This document shows, one piece after another, positions 1 to 14,900 of a stretch of DNA of 64,000 bases. The notes below the pieces were generated by a model. The model saw nothing but the letters and a program-made list of their open reading frames with translations, was not told the origin of the DNA and did no database searches. This DNA is from Ciona intestinalis (taxonomy: Eukaryota; Chordata; Ascidiacea; Phlebobranchia; Cionidae). Where the stretch lies: NCBI RefSeq assembly GCF_000224145.3, contig NC_020176.2, forward strand, positions 744,693-808,692. The letters are read 5' to 3'. The translations under genes and the position numbers were made by a program. Within the stretch, counting starts at the first letter, position 1. Every line of letters begins with the position of its first letter.

Positions 1-24
1 CGCTTAAATAAATTTTCTTTAAAG

Positions 25-2225
<2,201 letters not shown>

Positions 2226-3206
2226 GGAATGTTTTTCAGAAATAAATACAAACATTGCTGCTATGTGCTTGTCCATGTTGTTGATGGACACTTTCAATTG
2301 TGAAATGTATAGTTGCAAAATTTGACAAATACTGCTTGTATACAAAAAAGCAGAAATCAAATAAATGGCCACGCGTATCATAATAAAGTTATTTGTAAAG
2401 ACGCATTGTACAACTTTCAGCATTGTGTGCTAAATTGTAAACTTGCTTTAGCTAAGCTTGACGTCGCTGGAGAACATTCGTTTTCGTGAACCTGGATTAA
2501 CGTTAGTTGAGCGGAAGTTGTAAGTGTTAAATTAAGAATTAATCATGTTATGTTTAACTATGTGTTATATTATTTGCATCGAAGTAGAAAGCGCTTTCAG
2601 TAAAGCAATTTATAATTGGACTTAAATCTATAACAATGCACAATTTCACTTAATTAAAGTTTCTCTAAATTCAGCACGAGTACAGATAAACAAGAATAAA
2701 ATAATATCTCTATTCTTTATTATTAATAAAATTATTACGAAAGTTACTTTTATAATTATATTCCAAGCCGTTTGCACATGTTCATATATTCATAACCAAA
2801 TTTAGTTTTCTATGGTGGGGGGTCTTTTTCGTGGGGATTCCCGTTGTAAAAGTTGATTTTGTTTTTGAAGATAAACGTGTTGATGACCAATAAAGATAGT
2901 ATCTTTAAAGGACTTTATTTTATACTAGTTTAGCACAGATTTTTTATTTGAAGTATTTTTAGCACTTGGCTTGGATTGTGTTGTATAGTAAAACTGTTAT
3001 ACTTACTAATACACGAGCTATTCCCGTTTATTATAATAAAAAAGAAGGGTAAAGTATATTTAGTGCTGGTAAAAAATCCCTTCATCCCATACGTTATCTG
3101 CTAACCACGAACTTTTAAGTAGTGGTAGTAACTACTACCCTCTATAACTACTATAGCTACTAACCCATATAACCGTTGCATAGCTGGCGCCAGGGCATAG
3201 TCTGGA
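2226..3206. other. Intergenic, ILF2 3' UTR and spacer
   Basis: After the ILF2 stop there is a probable 3' UTR with AATAAA signals, then AT-rich DNA with no coding potential that I can support. Nothing conserved was recognised before the SINE/MITE block. Confidence 0.6.
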
Positions 3207-4025
3207 GCCGTGGCATAGTGGTTAGCGGTAATCCTTTAGCTGGTGGCCACCCGAAATTTTGGTTTCAAAGTGTTCCTTAGGTCTTACTCATACCCACTGT
3301 ATAATTTTTTTGAGAAAACTCGGGCGTTCGTGTCAAAAATTACCTTTGAAAATGCGCGAAATCGTACTGCCTCACCGTATTTTCCACACCAGCCGTTATG
3401 AATTAAACTAAAGTTGGATTATTACGTCTTAGAATGCGTATTGTTACAAAACAGTGGGGAAAAAACAACGCTATACCATTTTGTAACATATGTAATAAAC
3501 CACTATTGTGACGTATCAGACCGATATTGTGACTGAATAAATCGTTACCTTACGCAAATCAGACGAATTACGGTGACGAAGCATGTATTCGAGCATTTTT
3601 AAAGTTAATTTTTGACACGAACGCCCAAGTTTTTTTAAAAAAAATTATACAGTGGGTATCAGTGATTACTATGGAACATTTTGAAACCAAAATTTCAGGT
3701 GGCCACCAGCTAAAGGATTACCGTGGTTAGCGTGCTTGCCTGTAACTAAGAAGTAATGGGTTTAAGGCTCTACGCTGCTACCATTGTGGGCGTATGTGTT
3801 CTTGGGCAAGACACTTAACGGCAATTGCTCCAACCCAGTGGTCACTAATGGGTTGTCCAAATTATCAGCCATACATAAAAAAAATTAAAAAAAATCCAAA
3901 AAAAATAATCACCCACAAAGTAACATACATGGTAACTTGTAAGCTGGCACGAGGTGTTAAACCCGTGTGATAACGACTGTCGTTTTCCAGGCGCGCGAAG
4001 ATAAAGTAAGTTACATTCATTCAAC
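3207..4025 (+). mobile_element. tRNA-headed SINE, split by a MITE
   Basis: The head (GCCGTGGCATAGTGGTTAGC), box-B-like GGGTTTAAGGC, body (GGGCAAGACACTTAACGGCA, CCAACCCAGTGGTCACTAA) and tail (GGCACGAGGTG, AACGACTGTCGTTTTCC, AAGTAAGTTACATTCATTCA) match the other copies in this window. The left 20 bases are separated from the rest by the MITE at 3227-3722. Resembles the composite SINE described from Ciona (Cics-1); that identification is from memory and not checked. Confidence 0.85.
3227..3722. mobile_element. MITE with long terminal inverted repeats, nested in the SINE
   Basis: The ends are inverted copies: GGTAATCCTTTAGCTGGTGG at the left and its complement ending GGATTACC at the right. The inverted similarity extends inward (GGTTTCAAAGTGTTCC against GGAACATTTTGAAACC, and CGGGCGTTCGTGTCAAAAAT against its complement). 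GTGGTTAGC flanks both ends (3218-3226 and 3723-3731) and is part of the SINE, so it is a 9-bp target-site duplication. No ORF for a transposase. Confidence 0.9.
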
Positions 4026-4221
4026 CCTTAACCCATATACCCACTAAACCCCAACTAACCCCCCAAATTAACCAACTACCAACCTGTAACGCTTTCCACC
4101 AGCCCCATCTGTAATGTACCAGTCCACCACAGGATTCCATGCTATAGGGTCAAAGTATTTAGATGTGTTTAACACTGAATGCACATCCAGATCATGATAC
4201 ACCAAGTAAGTTAGTCTCAAA

Positions 4222-7200
4222 ATGTGTTCAATAAATAAAATTTCCAATGCTGAGCAAGTATATTCTATCTGCTTTGAACTGTGTAGAACAAAACAAAAGT
4301 CTTTGCTGCAAAAACTTAACAAACTTTTGATCAATCTACCAGCTGACATCTTACAGCCTTTACATGAAGTTATTTTGTTACCACTTCGACAAATCTTGGT
4401 AAAAACAAAACCTGACAGAGAAGAGGTTGTTACTACAGCTGAATGCTTGCAATTTGTATTTCAAAACACACATTCAGTTAGTTGGGAAGCAAAAGCAGAT
4501 ATCTTAAAACACTTGTTGATAAATGTCACTGATATGAAAACATCACAGATTGCGGTAAAAGATGATGAAGAAATCGTGGATTCGGTCTTTACGACATTAA
4601 TTTGCTTGTTAAATTCATGTCAGGATTTCTGGAAATCATTTTATTCATGTACGCAGCTTCCTATTCTTGGACATCTTGTATCTTTATGCTTGTCAGTTTT
4701 AAACACCTCAACATGTAAACCAAATAAACATAAAGCAATTGATTTGATAATGGCTTTATCTGTCCCATCTTATTACAAGCAACTTGACTTGAATGAAAAC
4801 TCTGATTTTTCTGTAGCAGTAGGTAATTGTATGGCTTGTTTTATGCCTGGAGTTACATCTACTGTCGCAAAAATCATTCATACAAACCTTGGACGAAAAT
4901 TGCGCTGCTCTTGCCTCAACTTGGTTGCAGTTTTGTTGACAACTACTCTTGGCAATGAAGAAATGAAAATGGCCGCTCAGGCAAATTCGAAAACCAAACC
5001 ACTAGACGTTGATCAACGTATTTTGTCTCTCTTAAAAACTCGGGATCAAACTTGGATTGATAGCATGTTAGAAAACCTAAATTTAGCTTTAGCCAAGATA
5101 CTCCTTGTCAAAGATGCTGATAATGAAGCAGCAAGACTCTGCATGTTGGGTGTGTGTCGTACTTTGTTATTCAAGTGCAGCTTGTCACTCAAGCCATTGT
5201 ATGGAACTATTATGAACCCAGTTTTGAAATTGCTAAATGATTCATCGGATAAACTGTCAAAATCAAGCACAATGTTACTGGAAGACTTGGTTGCAAGTTT
5301 CAATAACTCTTCTTCTAAGGCTGAATTTATGGATGGTGTAAAAAATAATTTGTTTACTTTATGCACAGAACTGCCACATAAAATGAGAAAATATTCTGAA
5401 AATGAAAAAGTCTCAGCACTAACACTACTCCAAGGTTATCTAACTGTTCTAAAGGACAATTTAAGCTGCCTGTTAAACTCTTCAGTTCATCTTGATTGTT
5501 TAATTGATTCAATATTGTTGTGTTACGATCAGGATACATTAGAACTTTGTATGTTTCCTGAAGTAGCTTTGAGAAAAATATCAAGCACTGAATTTACCTC
5601 GCCCATGTCTAGACTTGAATTACTGGCATCAGTGAATAATTTCCAACACAGCTCAACTGTTACAGTTCTTGTTCGTATTTGCCGACTTTTGGGCAAACAT
5701 GGTGACATTGAACTGCTTGTTGGAATCTTATCCGAGGCATATAGCATAGAATCAAAGCGCTTAGCCACGGTTGCTATGATAAAAGAAATCCTACTTGGCA
5801 CTCCTGTTGATAATCAAGCTATAGAATCAGTTGTAGATGAACTCTTAGACTTATACACCGAAGAATATAGTTTCAACACTACAAATCCCGCCCAAACTGT
5901 AGATGTCGATCTCTGTGTACCTGAAACATCCAACTATTCGATTACATTCCCATTACAAGCCAAATCGCATCCAAAACGTATCAAACCACTTGCAAGCAGC
6001 AGTATGATGATGTGTCTGCAATTAGAGTCTTTCGCTGTCTTTTCTATGTTGCTGGAAACTAAATTTTGCAGTCGTCTTGTCAAAGTTTTGTATCCACTTT
6101 TAGAAAAAGTGAGTCACACAACAGATAAAGTGGCAGAGTGTGCTGTTCTCTCTCTTGCAGTAATAAGTCGCAGTTGTGGTTATGCTTCAACTGCAGATTT
6201 AATTAAATTCAATGCAGATTATCTTGCAAGTACATTGTCATTACATCTTCAACACTTGACCTTATTTCCGAGGTAACTTTATGGTCTAAATTTTTAGTAC
6301 AATCTCCGCAGTAAATATTTTAGTTATTATAGTGTTGAATTTAGTAATTTTGAACTTTTTAGGTTAGCTTAGCTGTCGATATCACAATTGGGTAAGAACT
6401 CTTTAGGATTTACGAAAGATGAAGAACATGTTTATTACTGAAATAGAAATATAGTTATAACATTTTTGACTTTGTTTAGCCTGATAAATTTATCACAAAA
6501 TGTTATCTTAAATAATTTCGCAATAGGCTATAAGGCCTACCTTTATCAATTAAATACTCCCTAAGTCTCAACTTCACATTTAACTTAACTGGGTGCAACA
6601 GCCACAGTTTTTAACTGGCACTCTTTATCACGCTTTTAATTCATAGCGATTTAGCAACTATTGTTTTGTCATTGATTCCCCTCTACGTTTTTAAATGACA
6701 TAATCTTCGCTATCGTTCTTAAGAAAATTAATAAAAGTTATGTTAACTGTCCATTTTTTCCTTAGATGCCCAGATGTCCTTCAAGCAATACTCAAGTATG
6801 ATGACAAAAACCTCTTTCCCCTCATTCGTGACACTATACAAGAAATTCTCTCCAAGTTTGACAGTAGTAACACAGATTTAAACACACTTCAATCGTTCGT
6901 GTCTTTATTTGTTTGTGTTTTGATGTCAATACAGAAGTGGTTTGATCGAACTCATACACCAGATCCACCTGTTAAGTAAGTGCATATAAATGGTTTTTTA
7001 TGTTTTGTCATCACTAATTTGTGTCAATCACAACTGGCCTAATTAAGTATAGTCCAACTTAGTGGGTAATGAGCTTGCATTGTACTCGAATAGGTTGGAG
7101 CAATTACTAAGTGTCGTGTACCAGGGCAAACATGGCCACAATGGCAAAAAGCATCAAACTGTAAATGTGATGATTCCTACTCAAGACTTTTATAACATCA

Positions 7201-8474
7201 AAAAAATCTAGGTCTGTAAAAGATGACACAGAAGACATACTTGAATTTCTACGGGAGCATAGAACAAAGAAACTTGAAACTGAAGAAAATCAATCTCAAC
7301 CAGAAGAAGAAACGAATGCAGATCCAGAGGAAGTCCAAGATACAGAGGAAGAAACTGATCCGTCTTTGGAAAAACCTCCAGAAGATGTCACGGTTGTGTT
7401 AGAAATTTTACGCCGCTGCAGAAATTTAACGGCGCATAAAAGTAGAATGGTTCGTATTATGGTATTGGTTGCAGTTGCTGACGGTATTGTAGCTTTAAGT
7501 GGTCAAGATACATGGCTGCTACCAATGGTTCATCAACTGTGGCCTTCTATTGTGTCTAGGTTTGAAGATCAAGAAATGCAGGTTGGTTGTCTTTAAAATA
7601 ACTTAAAAAATCAAGTTTACTTTTAGTCTACGTTTTCTGCCAGTTACAATATAAGAACTAATATTGTAGTAAGAATTAGCAGATAAGGTTTATACCACTT
7701 TGTTTGAGGTTGAAATCAAAACGTTAAGCACTTGAAGTATATTGCATTTTATAAAAACGAGTTCTGTTTGAACTTTGTAAAACTGTGTAAGTCACCCTAG
7801 GTGTACGTTACTGCCATTTTACAAAGTATTTGGTAAACCTAAAGATTTTGCCCACTCATGTAATATACAACTAATGGAAATAGCTGTTTAATAATTTTAT
7901 AGAATGCAATTGGTACATGAGTTCTTATTTTCAGGTTGTTCAAAAAGCATTTGAAGTAATCTGTGTTATTTCCTCAACGTGCGGTGATTTTATTCGCAAA
8001 AGATTAGGAAAGGAAATACTTCCAAAACTGATGAGCTTCCTTAAACAGCAACAATCTAATAATCGTAAACTGACCAACTACAGTCACAGCTCGGTTGCAT
8101 TCACACATACAGCTCTTTATAAACTGCAGTTAAATGTACTTCAAAATCTCGGACCTTTGTTGGTACACTCCTCTTTGGGTGGAATGGACATTACGACCAT
8201 TTGTGCATCTTGTTACGGATTTTTAAGCATCACCCAGCCCCCTAAACTGCAGGAATCTGCCGTCATATTGTTTCGTAACCTTATAACTGTAAACGGTGAT
8301 GCAGTTTGGTTATTTTTAAGTGATATTTTTTCTGTGAAGCAGGTGTATGATCCACCTGATTCAAAATTCAAATTTCAAAAAATTACTGTTTCAGGAACGC
8401 CGGATAATGAGTTTGCAAAGAATATCGGTGTCCTACTGCCAGATTGTACTTACCTTGATTGGTTTGTTAAATGA
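4222..8474 (+). CDS. TTI1: TTI1, TELO2-interacting HEAT-repeat protein
   Basis: Exons 4222-6272, 6766-6975, 7212-7581 and 7935-8474 join in frame to 1,056 residues, close to the vertebrate length of about 1,090. TTI1 forms the TTT complex with TELO2 and TTI2, which helps mature PIKK kinases (mTOR, ATM, ATR, DNA-PK) with HSP90. Recognition rests on the N-terminal alpha-helical block (EVILLPLRQILVKTKPDREE, TAECLQFVFQ) and the C-terminal HEAT region (RCRNLTAHKSRMVRIMVL, LPMVHQLWPSIVSRFEDQE, QKAFEVICVISSTCGDFIRK). An acidic linker (TEENQSQPEEETN onward) sits at about residues 770-810, as in the family. The ATG is chosen because a TAA lies in frame five codons upstream. Exon 1 is 2 kb and unbroken, unusually long for this window. 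AATAAA at 8815. Confidence 0.9.
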
Positions 8475-8905
8475 CACAAACTAAAATTCGTTTATTTTCG
8501 TTACTATACATTTAAAATACCCAATACTTTAACCGGGAAAAAAATGAATACAACATACGAATCGGTAATTACACATACTCTTTATCAATCAGTTTAAATA
8601 GGATGTGTAGATTTATTGGAGCTATGCTCTCATGTATAAATAACAAGAATAAAAAATCAAAATATGCTCCCCAATATTCAACGCGGAGGTTTTACAATTT
8701 CTATGTGGTTGTCGTAACCATGGAGATGTAAGGTGCTTTACCGAAGCTGAGAATCGTTAGATTTTATTTAAAATTATTAGAAACAAGAATGTCTACTATT
8801 AAATAGCCATAAAGAATAAAACTAATACTTTCCATGTTCAACAGTTACAGCAAGTGGTTGTTGTAAATATAATACACAATTAATATCTAACGTTGTGTTA
8901 AAAGA
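8475..8905. other. TTI1 3' UTR and CFAP74 upstream spacer
   Basis: About 430 bases of AT-rich DNA. It contains AATAAA at 8648 and 8815, which fit TTI1 polyadenylation. No coding or repeat signal seen. The spacing is too wide for the very tight operons known in Ciona. Confidence 0.6.
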
Positions 8906-11900
8906 ATGGAGTTCGAGAGCGTACAGCGTTTTCCACCAAGTGAAGATAAATGGAATGAAAGTTCGTCAGACGAAGAACCTTACGGAGGTAAAAATCAAAT
9001 AAATGTTGTATTTGTATTGAATAAAGTTTGTTATGTTTCAATCTTGTTATTTGTAAGGGTAAATGTTACTTTTTTAATGTTTTCATGGCACTTGGATATT
9101 GATAACTATTTTTACTTGTGCCAAGTTTTATTTTTGTAAACAATCCCATAACATATAGTAGGGTGAGGGAAGATAAGACGCCTTTTATTCTATTTTTCCA
9201 TACCGTTTGGTAGTAAACAATGAAAATTTTAAATAACAACCATATCATCACTGCGCTCGTAGACTGTTGTTAATTATTTAAAACAAGATCAGGATACTTG
9301 TATATCATGTGCCAAAGGTGTTCCGTCTTCTCCCACCCTACTATATTATGTAATTAGCTTGATGTGAACCATAACCATCTTATATATTTTGATTGACAGG
9401 TGGCCAATATGATGATTTTGAAGATCTTTTTAGCAACGAAACTGAGTCTGTCCAAAATGAATCTGACGAGTCAGAGATAGGTATACGACTTCTGTGTTGT
9501 TAATATATAAGATTTCTGTGTTGATATATAAGATATCTGTGCTGTTGATAATGATGCTTAATGGGCAGAAACTTTTGACAATGCTGTTATAGTTTTCCTT
9601 ATTAAATAATAGGTGTTTTTCTTTTAAAACATATTGAGTAAAAATATCGCAAGAGGGATTAGTTAATTTGTTTAAATGTAGCTTAATACTTGCATATGAA
9701 AACTAATTTGTTAAGATTCCATTTAATTAGCATCTCTTTTGTTGTATTGATATAGTAGTTTGCACTGGTGAAGAATCCTCCGATAGGTTACGGGCTGGTG
9801 GAAAGTATTAGAGGTTGGTAGTTGGGGGTAGAGGCTGGTGGTTACAGGGGTTACTAGTTGGTTGTTACATATAGCAGTTAGAAGATAATGTAGGGGGGGG
9901 ATTTCTTACTAGCCCCCAGTAATGAATGTGTCATCACGTTCACAGGAATGTACTTGGAGATGGAGCCAGGCACGCAGAAGGAAGTTGCTCAGTTGATCGT
10001 CTTACGTCGTCATCTTGATTCACTGCAAGAACAACTTTCAGAAAAAGAGTTTTTGGTGATGAAGTCAAGGTATTGTGTTTTATTATTTTTTCTTCCCATA
10101 TTGTGTTTATTTTGTTTTGTTTACGACAATGTTTTAAGACAAAACTTTTTTTTTTTTTTTTAAAACATATATGTAGTTAAAAATCAACAAAACACAAGTA
10201 GCAGTATAGGATAAAGAATTGTACTCACCAGTTACTGCATCAGATGGGCAAAATACAGCCGGTACTATTTAGCATCTGGTCCTACGAAAATTTAACAGAT
10301 AAAAATCAAGTGTAACCAATTGTTATATAGGAGGTATATATTTCACGTAAATGGCATGGTCAGTCTCTTATTCAAGTAGAACCAGTACTGTTTATATATG
10401 TGTGTGTGTGTTTGTAAGTTATTATTCATTCACAGGGAGGAGCTAGCAGCATGTAGGACGCGCACCAAGGCGTTGGAAATTGAGTTAAATGAAGTTCTGA
10501 ACGAGATTAAACAATCGCTGGTAAAATAATCATTTAGGTGTTTCTTATTTTAAAAACTACCAAACACCAGAGAAAGGGACTTATTTTCACACTGTTACAT
10601 TAATAAATGCAATAAAATTGCCATAGGAAATTTAAAGTATGTGGCATCTCATATTCAGGGTTTGCCGCTTTACTTTATTATCACATACTTTATGTGAACA
10701 CCGAACAGCGTTTAAGTTTATTCTTCGATATTTTACTTAAAACAATGTTAACATAATGGTAACCATTTCTCTATTTGTCCTTATTTACCAATCTGTGGAA
10801 TTTGGCATTCTAGATAGAAAATCTTGGGCAGTTTTTAAATGGTCATGTAAACACCAGCTTTATGTAAGAAGAAGCTGTATTAGAATTGCATTATCCCTCG
10901 CTTGCTGCAATGTTATTTACAAGTCGTTTTACAATTAAGCCAAATATCATAATGGTTATTGTTTCTATTTCTGTGTATTTTAATTTACAGGAAAGTGAGA
11001 ATGTCGCTTCATATCATCGTCTCGTGTCACAGAAAGCTAAACTTGAAACGGAAATTGAATCTGACAAGAAATTAGAAATTGAAATAAATAATAATCTTCA
11101 AGAATCTGAGTTGAGTATAAATGTCAATAAATGTGTGTGTATCTTTTATATATACATGCATGGTCTAACAGCCTGCCATTGCTACAAGGCATATAGTTCC
11201 AACAAATTTATTTTCTAAAGCCATAAATTTCACATAACTTTGTTTAAAATTTCACATAACTTTGTTTGGCGTTTTAGATTTAAAATTACTTTATAATTGT
11301 AGAGTTTATCTATTATTTCATTCCAGACTTAATTTATCCCGGGTTGAAATTGAGCAGCGTCATTATGTTGAACTCGCTGAGCAAGTCGTTGCTAAGGAGG
11401 AAAGGGTGAATCAGCATAAAATGAAGATGGCAAAATATCGACTCGGCAAAGAAAGGAAGGCCGCCATCTTGGAAAAACGGAAGTGGAAAAATGCTGAAAG
11501 GTATAGGATTTCTATTATTTTTGTTTGATATAAAATTCAGTAAATTGTTTGATAATTTTTATTGGTTGGTTAATAACTTGACTATTGTTATTACACATTT
11601 GTTATGTCACAGAGAACTTACTGACCTCATAAAAGCAAGAGAGTTTGCACATGAGAAAGCACTAGAGGCCGCTATAGAGAATCAGAAAAAAGCTCGAAAA
11701 TTTCTCAAAGTAAGCAAAAAATATTTAAACTTTCTCATATTCACCTCGTGTATATGCTTGCAAGATTGAAGTAATCCTGATCTAAATTCTAGAACCCATT
11801 TAATCTACTGAATAAGGAATAATTGTAAGTTATTTAACCTCGCAGGGAATGCAAGGACAGTCGTTCGATGTTTTGTTTCATACACTTCGTGCCCACTTAC

Positions 11901-14900
11901 GAGTTACATGTATGTAACTTTGTATGTATGGCATAATATTTTTTTGTTCCCAGCAAAGTTTAAGCCGTGTTCGTGATAAAGAACAAACACAAGTGGAAAA
12001 TGAAGTTGCGAATATTGGGGGGAGAGTGAAGAGTATTATTTCATTAAAGGAAAGCATCAACTCAAACAGGGAGAATCTTAAAGCACTGCAGGTGATGTAA
12101 CTCTAGTGTTTCTTATCTGTATTTACCCCTTTAAATTTTGGTCTAAAAACTGTTCAATTAAAAAGTAATGATAATAAATAATAAAAACATATTGTAATTT
12201 TTTACTGAAAATAGGTAAAATGTATGACTACTTGATGTAAATTTAAACACTTTAAACTGTAGGATTAGTTTTTTTTATTTCACCTAGTTTTTCTATAGGC
12301 CCGAGATGCTGCGTTCAAAAAGCAGCGTGAAACATCAGAACTACTGGAGCGGAACCAAGTTTTAAGAGAAGGAGGAAACCCACAACAAGTCTTGCTTCGA
12401 AGGAAGAAAAAGGAAGAATTTGAAAAAAATAAAATGTAAGTGGTTTATTCTAACAAAAAAGAAGGTAAAATCTAAGTATTGCATTTGAATGTAAACTCGC
12501 TTGCCACTCATTGAATTATACAGATTAAGCGTCCTGCAATGTTACGACTGCCAGCCTTTCCATTTCTTTCTCTTCCTATGTTTTTCAATGTTCGAATTTA
12601 TTACAAAATATACTCACTCAATAAATGCTACAGGTGGATTATTCAAAGTTATTACTGCTAGTACCTGGGGTTGCAGGCCAATGCTAGGGTTTCTTAAACT
12701 GCATTAATTAACATTACAATCAATAAGATAAAAAGCTCACAGTTTTGTGTCAAACTATCATTACCTCCCCTGAATTTATAAACCCTTTAACCTATGACTA
12801 GAGCTATTGCAATGTGTGGATAAGCAGACATAACGCTTTTTTTTATTCTATTCCAGATCTTTCAAAACTCAGCAAACAACGAATCGAATGAAAATCGTTT
12901 CAACAATTTTGAAAGAAGAGGAAAATATTGAACGTAGGAAGAAGCAACAGGTTGGGATAAAATGAAAGTTGATTTACTTTAAATTTATTCAATAATTGTA
13001 ATGGAAATGCGTCAATTTTATTTACTGGTTCTCGTAATATCTCAATTTTAATCACATTTTTTCATAACAGTATAGCCTAATTATTATAAACATAATTGTT
13101 TGTTTGACTAATATAGTTTAATTAAAAACTCTGATATAAAAAGTTGGGATACGCACGTGGGTTTAATGAGTCATGATGGTATATATCATAGATAAAAGTG
13201 TGACTGATTGTGAATGAATAAAAAACATAGATTTTTCTTTCAATTAGAACTTTAATATTGTTTAATTAAATGTTGTTTACTTAAATTTCATGGTATTTTC
13301 TGTAGATGTAACGGTCACATCTTTTATTCAAAACAGTATTTATTTCTATTTTATCAATAAGCATGTTTTAACAACCGTTGTTTTACAATTACTGACCATC
13401 TTTTTGCTTTTGTAAACTCTCCCGTTCTTTGTAATTGTGACCGAAGAGGCGAAATAAATTTCATTCTTTAATTTATATATTTCAGCCCCAACTCTGGTCA
13501 ACCAAACACACAGAGAAGTTAAAGGAAATCCAACCACTGAAGAAACCATCCATACATACTAAGATAGAACTAACTGAGGATAATGAACCGATATTTCTTC
13601 AACAAACTAAGTATTTGCAACAAACGCCGCGCGAGGTAAAAATATTATCCTGATGTAAATATATTATTTTGGGTAAAACTATGATATTCTCCATTCCAAG
13701 GATCTGGTGTAACAGATAAAAAAAACATAACAGATAAAAATCAGGTCAACTAATTGTATAACAAAAGGTATATATTTGTTAAAAATGCATGGTCCGTGTC
13801 TTATTCAAACATTACCTTCTGTGCTCTGTTTATTTGAGTGAGGTTGTACAGCATGATACACCGAAGATGTTGACCACAGTTTGCCCACCTCCACATGCTG
13901 TATCTTAAATTTTTTAAATACTCCACCAAGTTCAAAAATGTTTTTATCTTTTTTTAATGTTTTGTTTTATTTGAGAAAGGCTGTACAACATCAAACGCCA
14001 GGAGTGTAGATCAAAGTTAGCCCATTTCCACATTTGTTTTCATAATTTTCCTACAATATGTGTTTTGTCTTTTTTAATGTTTTTATTACGCAACTCTTGG
14101 AAAAGATTTTTAAACTAACAGTCAATATTTTGTCCCAGGATGTTCAGAGAGAAGTGGACTCTGTATCGTCATCTAGTGGTCAAGATATTTCTCAATCTCC
14201 GTCAACGTTGGCTCTTCGGAAGACAACAATGGTTGCCAACGACAACGAGGAAGAAGATCTTGCTCAACCTGAGTTCCAGGGAATGTGGGATCAAAAACAT
14301 AAAGTTTATAAGGTCGTACTCAAAGTTTCAATAAATAACAACTATGTAACGGTCATGCCTTTTATCCAGACATTATTTCTTTTTCTTTTTATCAATAAAC
14401 TATTTAAACTGTTGTTTTACCGTTACTTTCCGTCTTTTTGCTTTTGTAAACTCTCTTGTTCTTCGTTATTATTACCAAGAGACAGCATAAATTTTATTCA
14501 TTTATCATATTTTTTTTTTAGTTAAAACTTTTAAAAATTTAAATAGTTACTGGTTGTGCATTGGTTGACTAATATGTTTTGCTTAGGTTCCAAAAGAAGA
14601 CGTCACTTTAAAACCAACAGGGGGGACAAAGATGGAGCATGATATAATGAAACGTACGCTGGCAAAACATAAAGATGGTATAATAGTCCAGCAGGTGGCA
14701 GCAGGGAGAGAGTTCAAAGGTCGACCATTCAACAGTAAACCAGAGGTCATCCACTTTAAGGTAAGATAGAAATATTATAATACATAACACAATTTGTTAT
14801 ATTTACCGAAAATCAAACTAGATACTAATAAATAAGGCAGAAGACTTCTATAAAATATTTTTCAAATTATTGAATTTATTAATATTGAAAATTATGAAGA

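Noticed and set aside
5046..5801. Several minus-strand ORFs of 76-106 codons opposite TTI1 exon 1
   Set aside because: They are antisense shadows of a well-supported coding exon and have no domain likeness.
8475..8905. Operon linking TTI1 and CFAP74
   Set aside because: The 430-base gap with its own poly(A) signals is longer than typical Ciona operon spacing, and trans-splice sites cannot be told from the sequence alone.
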